Positions 25,401 to 37,819 of a stretch of DNA of 64,000 nt are shown one piece after another. Below the pieces are notes generated by a model. The model saw only the letters and a list, made by a program, of their open reading frames with translations, ran no database searches and had not been told where the DNA came from. Each line of letters begins with the position of its first letter. The first letter of the stretch is position 1. The stretch covers positions 21,450,501 to 21,514,500 of the forward strand of contig JAPTOF010000003.1 of the NCBI GenBank assembly GCA_028554755.1. The letters run 5' to 3'. The position numbers and the translations under genes are program-made. The stretch is from Cordia subcordata (lineage: Eukaryota > Streptophyta > Magnoliopsida > Boraginales > Cordiaceae).

Positions 25401-28400
25401 AAGAAATAATTAGATATAAATGGTTAGTACCATCCTCAACATTTACAAAACTACCAGAAACACACTGAGCAGGTACAGTTTTATAATTCCCTTTTTCCCT
25501 CACCAAAATATCCTGGTAGATGCTTAGAATGTTTAATATTGACATCTTTTACCTTGACCGGTCAATCTCCAAAGCAGTTAATTTCACTCGAGGGAAAGGA
25601 ATCCTCAAATAAAGAGATGTATCTTTTTCAGATAAGACAAACGAAGGAACAAGCCATAATATTCACAGTGGATAGCTTTACGTCTTTTTGCGGGATTCAA
25701 GTACAGAAATCAGGTATCTTGACTTTTCAGAAGATAGAGAAAAGATTTCTCAAGTAAAAGACCATCCTGTCAAATCAAATGTTGCATTCTAAATTATTAA
25801 ACTGAAATGGTGCTTTTCAGGGATTTAATTTCAGTAGTATACAGTTTTAAAAACCGCTACCCACCAATACTGGTTCAATGGAATTCCCTTTTGACATCCT
25901 CACTTAATAAAGCTGACTCACTTACCACAATAACTTACTTCACAAAGACGAAAAGCTGGCCTTTGAAAAACTAAAATAGCCAACCAATTCGGCAGAGGAA
26001 GTAATGTATAACCACATGCATGTGTGCAGCCACCCCTAGCCAACACCCTCTAACCACCCTCTCTCTGCTTCAAAGCACATGGAACATAAAGGCACACTTC
26101 ATGTTGATTTCTAAATTGAATATGTAAAGAGAAGAAAATAAGGTCCTTAAGCAAAAGGGGCAATGCAAAAAAACTTTAGAAGCTAGCCATTTAACGTGTC
26201 CACTACTATCACAAAAACTTTTTGATGACAACAAAATGAACCTACTATAGTCCTTTTATAAGGAGCCAATATGATGAAGCAAGATATGACGAACCCGACT
26301 TCATCTGCTCCTGCTTCCTAAGCAACATAATATTTATATATGCACAAAGAAGCATCTCACAAGCACAAAAAGGTAAGTATCAAAGTTAATTAGTCTATGA
26401 GCTGGCATTTGTTCATTGCAGCACCCTAATGAGGGAAGAGGGCAATGGAAGAGAAAGTACTGAAGCACCCTGCATATGAAACAAGTTGCTCACCTCGGAA
26501 TGGTGCAGCTATTGCTATCCAGTTCTTCACATATTTCTCAAAGATCTGCAGAAAATTTTTGTTGTGTCAGTTAAGAGCATCCCAAAAAAGGTGTCCTCAG
26601 AGAAAGTGAAAACAACTGCAGAATGCTGAAGATATGGGTAATTCAAGGAAGCGGGTGAAAACTTTACATCACTGTGCAGACTCATAAAACATTTAACTAG
26701 AAGACCCCCCATAGAATGACTTATTATGTTTATCTTTTTCCCTCCTGATGCAGTATATACTGACTCTAGCTTTGCCGTCAGGAGGTCCAGTGTGTCCTGT
26801 AACCTGCAAAACAGACAGAAGTAGATTCTTTTAAGCATTGACTTCAGCCACTTATAAACCAGATAACTGAGGATCCAATATCAATATTACATTAGTTTGA
26901 TATAATTTCTAAAACTGATAGTAAATTATATGCTAGCACTTCAGGCATAACTGTAATTGATAGCATATGCATAAAAGTTAGCACTTCGTTTCTAAATGAG
27001 ATTTACTAAAGTGGGTAATGACTTGTGCAATAAGCATTGTATAACCAAGCAGTCTCTTCACCCACCACAGCAAATTTAGGAAAGAACAGAATAAGGAAAG
27101 ACGATTAAAGATGCAAACCGCACAAACAATAGAAGTAAAATGGACGGACAAGTGAGAGCATACAAATGGTAAACAATTTCTTCAAGAGGCTGATTAATCT
27201 GAAAAAAAAATTTCCTATATATATTAAGAGGTATGCACTTGGAATTTAACATGCCTACCCCATTTGCTTTATGTGAGACATAAGATACTAAGCAGACCTC
27301 TAAGTACAGTAAAATCAATAATAATGCTGCAGAGGCCAACATAAACTTAAGTGGTTAACCATTGAAGTGAATTGGGAGACATGATTGCCTATACCTCTTC
27401 ATGTTTGAAAGCGAGCTATCCAGAGACTTATTACCAGAAATAGACAATCTCAATAATCAACATGTCCTCAATACCAAGAAACATGCCCAAGACGTGTACC
27501 AGCTAGAAAACTAGATTTGGCCAAGTGATAAATGTTATTTGCCCAGCAAACAAAATTTAAGTCAATTAAAAAGTGAAATAGCATTGAGCATATGCAAAAT
27601 TGGATGATCCGGAACTTTCAGGGAAGAAGTACGGAGAAATATCAGAAGACAAGATATGATGTTTAGATATGCCATAAAAGAACTATCAAGTTCACCTGGA
27701 AGCATGTCGCTAAGCAAGAATACAAGCCAGTAATACCAGAACAGAGGAATTACAACTGTACTTATGTGAAAACAAGTACAAGGATGTAATAATTCTTTAC
27801 TTTTTGAATGTTATATAGATTAATGGATGTAATAATTCAATAAAACATGTACTTTTGTACCTCTATATCACTCCCACGACAAAAGGAGAAACAAAGGAAA
27901 ATCCAATAAAGAAGGAAAAATTCTAGTAACATTTTTATTGTATTTTACTTTTAGATGTAAAGCTGAAAGCAGAAAACAGAGAAAATTTGCCATCCTTTCC
28001 AAAGCTATTTCCTGTAAAAAAGAGTTAAAAGAACCAGATCTCAAGAAAATACCAGAATAGCATTCTCTTCAGCTCTTGGTCCTCTATTCCAGCCACATAT
28101 GCTTAAATTGCTCAGAAGAACTTATGTTCGATGTTTCGTGTTCCTTAAACAGCAAAGTTCATATATTTTACACCATCAAACACAGGGGCTAAACATCAGA
28201 CTTCCTGAAGTGCCTAATATTGATACAATAAATAAATACACCAATATCCTCTCTATAAGCTTAAGCTCTTGGATAGGATGGTAATTTCAACATGGTATCA
28301 AAACCTAAATGCAGAAAGGTCTTAGGTTCAAAACTCATAACCACCCATTTAAAGAAAAAGACATTAAAACTATCCACGTATAAGGCTCTAAATAAATCAC

Positions 28401-31400
28401 GCATGCATGTGAGGGGCGTATTAACCAATATACTCTCTACAAGTTTAAGCTTTTAAATAAGGTGGTAACTCCAACATCTGATTGTGTGTGTACCTATGTG
28501 CATGCTTGCGGGTCTGCATCTTTGTGTGCATGGGAGCAGGGGGTGAGAGAGAGAGAGAGAGAGGAAGGATAGCATGTCTGAGAACTAAACCTAGTTGAGC
28601 ACTTTGTCCCTTGAACTTTTTGACCTTATATCAAAGATTACAACTCCATCAAAATTTTCTTCTGGGTATCTAGTTTATTAGTAAACCATCAAAATGCCCT
28701 TAGTCTTTTTCGACATTCAGCAAGATCAGAAAAATAGAGTAGCACCATCCAACTTTTATTATCAGCAATGTATATAGAAATTTTCAGAAACTTGAAACAA
28801 AGTTGAAAACCAGACAATAAGATCCAACTGACAATTAGTAGGCCAGTTACCTGTTGCTTTGTCGAAAATCATATCCAAAGCCGAAGAGAGTTTTTCCCTC
28901 TTGATAGCCCCAACTGAGCATTTCAACAATCATATCATGGAAATAATAGACAGAATCACGCCCAATGATCTGAAATAACGAAGCATGATAGAGAAACAGA
29001 AATGTCAAATTCCATCAAAGGTTCTGCTCTCCGGTTCCCATAATTATGTGGAAGATTTGAGCTGATATCAGGTACCATGACATTAACTTAAATAGTTAAT
29101 GTGTGGCAGCTTACAGCTTATGATTGAATAAAATTTATCCAACTACAGGTTAAGTTCAACGAAATCTATCCAACAATAAAAAGGTTAGATGACATGAGCT
29201 TCACCCTAATTTTGTGAAAGCAGCAAATGCTGCATATTGATACTGTGAAATGACTTAGCAATAAACAATAAGTGAGCAGACAACAATAATAATAGGGCCT
29301 GATTCTGTCCCAGTGAACTATAAAAGTTTTTCCTTGGACATAAGACCACAGGAACCTTGATATGCTTACCTAAACGCCTGATTATAAATCTAACAGGAAA
29401 TTCTTAGAAAGCAACACAACAATGAAATTCATACATCACTACTGGTAGTACATTGACAGGCTTAGTCGCACTATTTATCATTATCTGTCTCCTTAGATAT
29501 GTATTTTTCCAAGAAGGGAAACAACTAAAGAAGAAGAAAAAGAAAATAAGAAAGTAACGCAGCAGAAATTTGGAGAACATACACAAGAAAGTAGAAGAAG
29601 AATCAAGGAGCTTTAGGCTGAAATTAGCCAAGAAATTCCTAAGATAATAAACCCTAGGAGAGAGAAATAAATATTATTGAATAATTCTGAAAAGTTATGT
29701 AACAATGAAAGCTTTCACCCCAATATATAGACTAGAAATCCAAAACTACATAGGAAACTAAATAGGAAACTAAAACTAAATAGGAATCTAAAACTAATTA
29801 GGAAACTAAAACTTCTACCAACTAATTAGGAAACTAAAACTTCCACCAAACCTTTCCATAACAAAATAGGTAATAAACTAATTCTAATATAACTAGGACT
29901 TAATAACAAATAACAAATTCTAAACCCTAACTAATTTTAATTACTAACTAAAATAATAAAATTCTGGGCTGCATCAGAAAGGACTAGAAAATCGATAACA
30001 ATAGAACTTCCATTAACCACTTCCAAAATATTAGATAAGTGCTTCATTCAATACCCAAAATTAATAGCTCAGGAAGTGGTAAAATAAATGCAGCAGACAA
30101 TAAAGGTAAGTGTAATTCCTTCAAATGAACATCATGATATTGGACAAGAACAAAATAGCAACCCTTACCAGGTCAGGGTCCAATACATCAATTGCATACA
30201 ACCCATATCGGTCCTCTGGGACCTCAATATGTGAGTTAGGATCTAAACTCACAGTTTTACCTAATCACCACAAGAAAAAGAGAAAAGGGGTTCCTTTAAT
30301 TAGAATAAGCTATCAACTTCAATAAACATAACATTAACTCATTCATCCATCACAATGTACACAGACCATTGTACAACATCAATTTAGAAACTGATACTAC
30401 AGAAGCACCTCTACAGCACTCTAACGAGAGGAAAGTTACTCTTTCGCTGTCAGTTTCACCTTTTCTTTTCTACAAATTCTTTCGCTACATTACCAAATAT
30501 AACATGCTCACTTGTTGAATATTTATTAACAAGTTAAACCCTTGGAAATATCATCCTTGCAACGAGTAACATGACATACACTACTCTTCTTCAGACCCTC
30601 CTATTTAGGGCCTGATTGGATTGGCTTTTTTTCAGGAAAAAGTACTTTTTTTCCTGAAAAAGTTACACTAAATTTGCAATAACTATTTGATTTGATTTTC
30701 AAAAAAACTGAATCTCTGAAAAAAACTCAAATACAGCTTTTTTCAGAAGCCAGAATTTTCAACTTCTAAAAAAAAGTTGTTTTTCAAAAGCTGTAAAAAA
30801 AACACTTTTAAAAAAAGTCAATCCAAACGAGCCCTTAACCAAGCTTGTCCACTAGGTAGTTTTTTCCACTAAACACTAAAAATCTTCTAATAACCAAACC
30901 AAACCGAACCAAGTCTTTAGGACCCATTTTAAGTCCATTATATGCAGCCTTATCTTCCAAAAACTGATAATTTTTACAACCTGAACCACTGGCAGGTGAC
31001 AAGATAACAACTTAACCATTGTCCAAGGCCCTCCTTTCTCTTAAGTCTTCTAATATTTACAAAAAAATCTAGTCCTCTAAAGTCTTCTAATATTTATCAG
31101 AAATTAAAAAATAATAATTCTAGCCACTAACAAATCAGTTCCTTTGCCGCCTTATTTTTCCATATTTCTCAAGAAATTTCTGGAAATACAATAATTATAA
31201 CATCTTAAAGATTAGCAATTTTCCACAAGAAATTTCTGGAAATACAATAATTTAAGAGAAAAGAAACAATTTGCAGATGGGAAAGCAATTGTATTGATTA
31301 TTATAGTTCGATTAATATCCAAATTTTAACTTAATCATATCCAAAGTAGGAAAGAAACAATTTGCAGATGGGAAAGCAATTGTATTGATTATTATAGTTC

Positions 31401-32129
31401 GATTAATATCCAAATTTTAACTTAATCATATCCAAAGTAGGTCCAATCTTTTCAAAACATCTTTTTCGCAATAACTAATTGGATTAACTTTTTTTAAAAA
31501 GAAAAAAAAAAAGAACCTGAAAGTATGGAAAAGTTCAGATTAAGCTTTTCTCAAAAGTTAAAAAAATTATAGTGTCCGAAAAAGAAGAAGTACTCTTTTC
31601 ACAAGTTACCGAAAAGAAAAAGACGCTTTTGAAAAAGAAAAAAATGCCATTCCATACAAGCCCTTACACTTTTCTTGAAAAAGCTCAAATTTCTTGCTTC
31701 TGAAAATGGGTTCTTTTTAAGAGTTTTCTGAAAGGGAAGCTAAATTAAACAAAAATGAAAAAGTTCAATAAAAGTAAAATGAGAAAAAAGAAAATAGAGA
31801 AAAAAAAAATCCAAAGCTACGAAGATTTTACCGGTAGATGGGTCGAAGAGGGACCAAAGCTTGGAGCAGAATTCATTATCAGCGCCGAGTATCCGGACCC
31901 AAACGCGTTCCACTTCGCCGGTCTCGTCGTCGACCGAGTTGAGAATCGAACCGGCGATGCCCGGAACCAACAGGACCGGGTCGAGGGTGGGGTCCACGTA
32001 GTCCCCCTCCTCCTTCAGCAGCCGTAGCTGCTGATGCTGTTGTTGTTGTTTGTATACTCCATTCTTTGTGATTACCTTCAGCAATGACTTCACTGTTGCC
32101 ATACCATTCAACAGTTTTTCATCACTCAC
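22414..32129 (-). CDS. LCAT4: Lecithin:cholesterol acyltransferase-like 4 (LCAT4), lipase/acyltransferase
   Basis: Eleven exons on the minus strand: 31832-32129, 30169-30260, 28851-28969, 26668-26803, 26494-26545, 25234-25334, 24271-24453, 23767-23924, 23595-23649, 23361-23414 and 22414-22776. All junctions are GT-AG and join to 536 aa; Arabidopsis LCAT4 is about 535 aa from memory. This alpha/beta hydrolase family hydrolyses or transfers acyl chains of phospholipids; the plant LCAT3/LCAT4 branch is linked to phospholipase activity. PVLLVPGIAGS (residues 51-61) supplies the oxyanion region. The lipase elbow is SHSMGGL with Ser200, then Asp407 in YVDGDGTVP and His432 in SGDHRG; each is 23 residues after the LCAT3 triad I recall (S177, D384, H409). 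Residues 28-34 are Gln-rich from a CAG/CAA repeat. No signal peptide or membrane segment is apparent, so it is probably cytosolic or membrane-associated. Introns carry several repeats. Confidence 0.93.
28231..28476 (+). mobile_element. TRIM/LTR-retrotransposon remnant with duplicated LTR end
   Basis: Two related segments, about 28240-28292 and 28424-28476, share ACCAATAT-CTCTCTA-AAG-TTAAGCT-TAAGGTGGTAA-TCAACA. The first is followed at 28293 by TGGTATCAAAACCTAA, close to the TGGTATCAGAGC primer-binding site (complementary to initiator tRNA-Met) that follows the 5' LTR of many plant elements. The spacing suggests a very short internal region between two LTR 3' ends, as in TRIMs. It lies in LCAT4 intron 3. 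LTR starts were not defined. Confidence 0.45.
29520..29976 (-). mobile_element. Candidate solo LTR in LCAT4 intron 2
   Basis: On the minus strand the segment starts TGATGCAGCCCAG (29976 downward). It continues with repeated TAGTTTCCTA units (29740-29850 on plus), then CTATATATTGGGG, which looks like an LTR TATA box, and CATTGTTACATA. This layout resembles the U3-R part of a plant LTR. No coding domains, second LTR or target duplication were found, and the right-hand limit is a guess. Confidence 0.35.
30608..30834. mobile_element. PIF/Harbinger-like MITE (227 bp) in LCAT4 intron 1
   Basis: Ends GGGCCTGATTGGATTGGC and GTCAATCCAAACGAGCCC form the terminal inverted repeat. TTA at 30605-30607 and 30835-30837 is a 3-bp target duplication as made by PIF/Harbinger elements. 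T-rich and A-rich arms give a fold-back structure, and there is no coding capacity. Confidence 0.75.
31260..31441. repeat. Perfect 91-bp tandem duplication in LCAT4 intron 1
   Basis: 31260-31350 and 31351-31441 appear identical by eye, beginning AAAGAAACAATTTGCAGATG and ending CATATCCAAAGTAGG. Identity implies a very recent duplication or an assembly artefact. Confidence 0.9.
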
Positions 32130-33690
32130 TACTCGAATATAATTTTTTTTCTTTCTTTTTTCTTGTTTCTTTTTTTTTTTTTTTTTGTGTGAGAGTTGAA
32201 TGTGATTATAATGCTTCTTCCATGGCTGAAAATGGAGGTAGGAAGCTCAAGGTGATTTTGGATAAATGCGCAGGGGTTAGTTTCCAGAAAGTCCCTGGTG
32301 TTTTCTTATTTTTGAATTTAGTCTCAGTTATTTTAAAAAGTTCAAATTAGGCTCTAGTCTTTTAAAATATTCATATTATTATAAACCTATTCAAATTGCT
32401 CTCTTGTTTTACTTATTTTAGAGACTAATTTAAATAAATTAGAAAACATTAGTTTGTTTTACTAAAAATAACTTGTTTTGAAAAATATTTTTTTAGAAAG
32501 ATATTTTCCAAGAGATCAAGACAACGTTTGTCATTGATTTTTTTTTATTTTGAGACCAAACATTGGAAAATGCATAAAATTTTTTTGTCAAACAAATGGA
32601 GAGTATGCATATTTTGAAATATTGAGTAAGTCAAAATTTTAAAATAATAAAGATTAGTTTGAAAAGAAAAGGACAAGATTAAAAAGCTTATGACATCATT
32701 TTCTATTTGGGAGAAGTTGACGGATGAAACTGAAAATATCTTTTGGGGAAGACGGAGCAGAGGGAAGCCGTGAACATGACGGAAACAACGTGGTAATACT
32801 AATAATAATAAAATAATAATAAACAGTGTCATAATAATTTATATATTTTTTATTGACATCAAATTGCTACCATAAAATGGGTAAAAAATAGAATTTTTTA
32901 TAATTTATTTAAAGTCATGTGTTGAACTCTTATGTTTTAGGATTTTTTATTTTTTAGTTTTAAAAACAAAGCATGATACTTTTCTAAAGATAAGAGACGT
33001 TATCTATAACATATGTAATGTTTTAGAAAGTAAAAAAAAAAAAATTCCGTGAGAGACTTTACTCTAATAAAATAATATTTTTAACTCTATTTCTATTTCG
33101 GTTCTTATATCTGATATTAGATAATAATGAATTTGAGAACTCTATTATCTAAATAATTTTTTCAAATTTAAATTATCAATTATAGACAACATATAGGATT
33201 ATTCTATATACTTTTCTAAATATGGACTAGTCTCATGTTTTCTTTTGTTTTTTTTTTTCCATTACGTAACCTTACCCAAAAAAAAAACTTGAAAATGCAT
33301 TTTTTCATCAATCTTACTAAAAAACTTTAAAATACATGACCTTTTCAGACGGATGCACTCATATGTTTACGTATAATGTACGTATTTTTTTTTAATACGG
33401 CTTTGACACATTCTCGATATTTTTTAGACATACCTTCAAATTGAGAAGTCTCCATGTTACATGTGTTTTGTAATTAAATTTTTTCTTCTTTTTTTTAATC
33501 TACATACAACGTATAAATTATAATCAATGCTTTTCGTGTTTTTCACGTCCTTTTTTTTAATCATATGCTTTTCACTTCCTTGACGGAAAAGACGATAGAA
33601 AAGAAAAGTAGAAGATTTCTCGGATGGGGCCCCTGCGGTGACGTTTCCTTTGTTTTTTTTTTTTTTCTTTTTCTGTAGATGTTAGGCTTA

Positions 33691-33903
33691 AGGCTCGTTT
33701 GGATTGGCTTTTTTCAACGGCTTTTGAAAAATAACTTTTTTTGAGAAGTTGAAAATTTTGGCTTCTAAAAAAATTTGTATTTGAACTTTTTCAAAGTTTC
33801 AGCTTTTTTAAAAATCAAATCAAATAATTATTACAAATTTAATGTAACTTTTTTTGGAAAAAAAGTATTTTTTCTATAAAAAAAAACCAATCCAAACAGG
33901 CCC
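33691..33903. mobile_element. PIF/Harbinger-like MITE (213 bp)
   Basis: Left end AGGCTCGTTTGGATTGGCTT and right end ACCAATCCAAACAGGCCC form the inverted repeat. TTA at 33688-33690 and 33904-33906 is the target duplication. The interior is T-rich then A-rich. Confidence 0.75.
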
Positions 33904-36094
33904 TTATTGTATTCAAGAGTAAAATATGATTCCGTTTAATTTAATTTTGAATATATTTCAAACTAAGTTAAATTATTTTTTATCATGTACAATTATAATG
34001 TTATTTCTGAATACACTAGAGAAACAAATACTTTTACATAAATTTTTTATAATTGATATTAAGATAATATATAAATATATTTTATTAAATTTTATTTTTG
34101 ATAAATTTTTTATAATAATCATAATTTTTAGAAGAAAATTTGCAATATTTAATAAAGTATTTATATTAGAAAAGTAGAATAAAAAAAGTGATTTGATATA
34201 GATTAATAATTTTGGTTAGATAGATGAGATTAATTCAATATTTTCTTGATGGAAAAAAAATATAAGAAAAAATAAAACGTATTATTGAAGGAAAAGGCAT
34301 TTGTATTCTTTAATATTATATATTGATAACGAAACCAACATATAAGTTAGTTTGACTTTAAGAAAATTAAAAAAATCAAAGTTTATAATGAAAAATTGAC
34401 CACGAGTATACCTAGTAGAGTCCGACTACCAAAAGGCAAATCTCGAGCGCAAAGCACGTCTTCTTTGTGTACCAGTTAAGTCAAGAGGACTCAATCCAAA
34501 ATAAGGAACTAGATTCAAACTCGAGTCATAAATCTTATCCGTCACCCATTCTTACTGTTGGAGTATCCTGGGGATAGAAAACAAAACTTGTTACAGTCAA
34601 ATCATTTTGTTCGTAAAAGCAAAGCATAAGTACAGCAACGACAGTTATATTGTGCACCTATTAATGCTATACATCCTTTGACGGAGATACATAAGCAGGA
34701 GGGGAGCTCAAATGACCCCTTGAATTTAATAAACAATGGTTGTTATATATAATTTAGGATATTATTAAATTTTTTTAATTTATTTGGCCCACTTTAAAAT
34801 TACAAACGACACCCTTTACCGGTTGACATTTTATTTATGTATTAGGTGAACAAAATAAAATCAATTCATGTACCTTTTCACAACATTAGCCTTGCGAATC
34901 AACCAAATATTAACATATTAACCAAATATTAACTTTTAATACCTTTGATATTAAAATGATAACTCGTAAAGTACTCTTGTAACTTTGTTGTAAATTAATA
35001 AAATATTTATTTTTTAAATCATTTATATTTTCTTGATTCTCTTGAAAAATGCTGGTTGTATGAGTACCGCACTGTGCATGAATAATACACATGTTCTCAA
35101 ACTTTATACTACGTTCAAAACTTTTAATTATTTACAAATTTCATATTATATATTCACAATTTTGACATTTTATATTCAAAATATTTTAATTGTTCACAAT
35201 TTTGATACTTTATATTCAAATTAGATCTTGCTTCAGCATTCAGAAGAAACTAATAAGTCTCTTAACTTTTGTTTTCAATTACGTATTGAATTATATGTTT
35301 CCTTCAATTTATAAGTTTAATTATACATTATCCTTATTCTATATGTTTTAATTATTTATTATTCTCACTCTATAAGTTTAAAAATTTTATATGGTATGTT
35401 CATAATTGATAAATTACATATTTACAACTCTTCGAAATATATATTCATAACTTGTAAACAATATGTTCTCAACCTATTTATCAATTATGAGTACTATGTT
35501 CACAACTTGCAAATTTCAAGTTTATTAACCTCAAACTAACAAAAACTAAAAATACGGAATTAATTGGTCCGGTTAGTTTAAAAATAATTTAAAAAATTAT
35601 TCTTTAGAGAAAAACAACGAGAATTTTAGATTGGTTTAACTCATTTAACCAATGCATTCACTTGTAACCGTGTTCATGTACGGGGAAACAAACTGGATAG
35701 CAGATTAATTGCCTAACTTTAGGTTACTCTAATGTCATAAGTCAAATCTTATATCAACTATAACTCGCGATTAGAAAAATAAAAAGAAAAAAAAAACTTA
35801 GCAAAAGTTATCGTACAATGTTTGGATTATCCACGACTTTTCAATTCTCGTTTCATAGGACTAGTCAATTTCTTTTTAGTGGGGGTTGATATACGTGGAA
35901 CATTGGTTGTATCCTAGTCGATGAATGGGGGGAAGGGAAAGCTGCAAATATTTTCTTTTCGTGCCGCCAACGGATGCAAATAGAGCACGACTTCGATATG
36001 ATCGCGAGTGGTCCTGACCGGACAAAACGAGAAAGAATTATTTGGAATAGTTTATATTTGTAAATTGGTTGAAAGTATTTGGGGGTTAATTCTA

Positions 36095-36638
36095 TAAAGG
36101 GTTAACTTTATCTAGTGATTTTGACATTTACGTTCTGTGACATTTATTACCTTAAATATTTAGTTTTTAATTACTTATTAACATTTGACTTTGGTTAAAG
36201 ATAACAAATTGCTAACTCTGTTAAAACTTTTATTAAAATTACTTTTATACCCGTCTATCTATTATTTGATATCTTTGACTTTGGTCAAAGGTTAAATAAA
36301 AGGATTTATTATTTGATATCTTCGACTTTGGTCAAAGGTTAAATAAAAGGGTTTAAAAAGATTAAATAAAAGGTTATTTGATATCTTTGACTTTGGTCAA
36401 AGGTTAAATAAAATGGTTTATTATTTGATATCTTCGACTTTGGTCAAAGGTTAAATAAAAGTGTTTAAAAGGATTAAATAAAAGGGTGTAAAAGTAATTT
36501 TCATAAAAGCTTTAACAGAGTTAACAATATGTTATCTTCGACTTTGGTCAAAGTTGAGTAAGTGGTCAAAACTAAATATTAAGGGTAACAAGTTTTATAT
36601 CATGTAACGTCAAGGTTACTAGATGGATTTAACCCTTA
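36095..36638. mobile_element. Fold-back element with long inverted repeats and internal tandem repeats
   Basis: The left arm (about 36095-36250: AAAGGGTTAACTTTATCTAG, TTGACTTTGGTTAAAGATAA, AACTCTGTTAAAACTTTTAT) is an imperfect inverted copy of the right arm (about 36485-36638: GTAATTTTCATAAAAGCTTT, AACAGAGTTAAC, CTAGATGGATTTAACCCTTA). Between them the phrase GACTTTGGTCAAAGGTTAAA occurs four times in an alternating array. Each copy holds the small palindrome CTTTGGTCAAAG. No coding capacity is present, so it is a non-autonomous DNA element. Confidence 0.7.
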
Positions 36639-36997
36639 TATAAAAAGTTTTTAATATTATTATATATTTAAACTAATTCATATCATTTTAAATATTTTAA
36701 CTAAATTTTTAATATAAAAATAGTCAAATTAATCCATATTTAGAAATATTTGTATTAAATTTTAATGCTTTTTAAATTAGTTATTTTTCTTTTTTTTTTA
36801 ATTTAACATAGTGGTTAACTTGAATAATATTATAAAATATTAATGACTTACAAGAACATTTTTAAATAATAAAAACTAATTTTAAATATATGAAATATTA
36901 AGATTTAATATAAGTATTATTAAAAATAAAACTAGCTAAATTGAAATTGAGGACAACAATTCCGACATTGAGAAATGGGTGCCAGGGGTCCATATCC

Positions 36998-37109
36998 AAG
37001 GCCCAAAATGGCCTCTTATAAAATGATTCAAGTGACTTTGCTTTTCTAGCTCAAAGGCCCAAAACGGCATCTTACAAAATGATACAAGTGACCTTTTTCT
37101 CTAGCTAAC
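36998..37109. repeat. 56-bp tandem duplication
   Basis: 36998-37053 and 37054-37109 share AAGGCCCAAAA-GGC-TCTTA-AAAATGAT-CAAGTGAC and CTAGCT, with several substitutions between the units. Confidence 0.75.
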
Positions 37110-37592
37110 GTGTGGCTTCATGTGTCTCTCAATTTATCTCGTATGTTCTTCGGATACAATTTCCATTGATTAGAGAGTATTTTGAATTCCCGCAGGCTTC
37201 GTGCCAAGAAGCATGTGTCATGCACCCTGTATTTAGTATAAATGTGGGAGAAGACCATTCCTACTTGCGGGACAAGGTTTGTAAGAGGACAATCAGATCG
37301 AGACAACATCTGTGATTTTGTACAACATCAAGTTCTAATATTAATAATGCTCTTGTCCTTAAAATTAAGTACTTGGTTTTATCTACTTTGTAATGTAAAA
37401 TCTCCTTAAAATTAAGTTAAAAGTGCATATTCACTTGAGTTAAGACCCATATATCAATATTAAAACTAACAAGAGAAAGTGTTTAGTTCTGTAATTAACA
37501 AGAAAGACAATAGTATACATTCATCAACACACCCTTTAAAAAAGCTGCTTTCCTTAAACAAATTAGCAATTTTCTAATACTAAGCAGACCTA

Positions 37593-37819
37593 CAGCTCGT
37601 TTGAATTGCTTATCTTAAAAGTGTGCTTTAATAACTTGTGAAAAAGTATATTTTGAGAATTTAGAAAATTCTGACTTTAAAAAAAAAATTTTGAAATTGA
37701 TTTTTTTTTTGGAATTTTTCTTTGTTTCTTTCAAATTAAACTAAATACTTATTGCAAAAGGAATATTTTTTGAGAAGAACTTATTTTTCTATGAAAAAAA
37801 AGGAACCCAAACAGGTCCC
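37593..37819. mobile_element. MITE of the GTTTGGATTGG family (diverged)
   Basis: Left end CAGCTCGTTTGAATTGCTTA and right end AACCCAAACAGGTCCC form an imperfect inverted repeat. CTA at 37590-37592 and 37820-37822 is a possible 3-bp target duplication. It is more diverged than the copies at 30.6, 33.7 and 49.8 kb. Confidence 0.55.

Noticed and set aside
33926..34177. 83-codon plus-strand frame
   Set aside because: Composition is Ile/Phe/Lys-rich as expected from AT-rich DNA, with no homology that I recognise.
37112..37315. Overlapping plus and minus frames of 60-67 codons
   Set aside because: Neither has a recognisable domain; both strands being open reflects chance composition next to a 56-bp tandem repeat.
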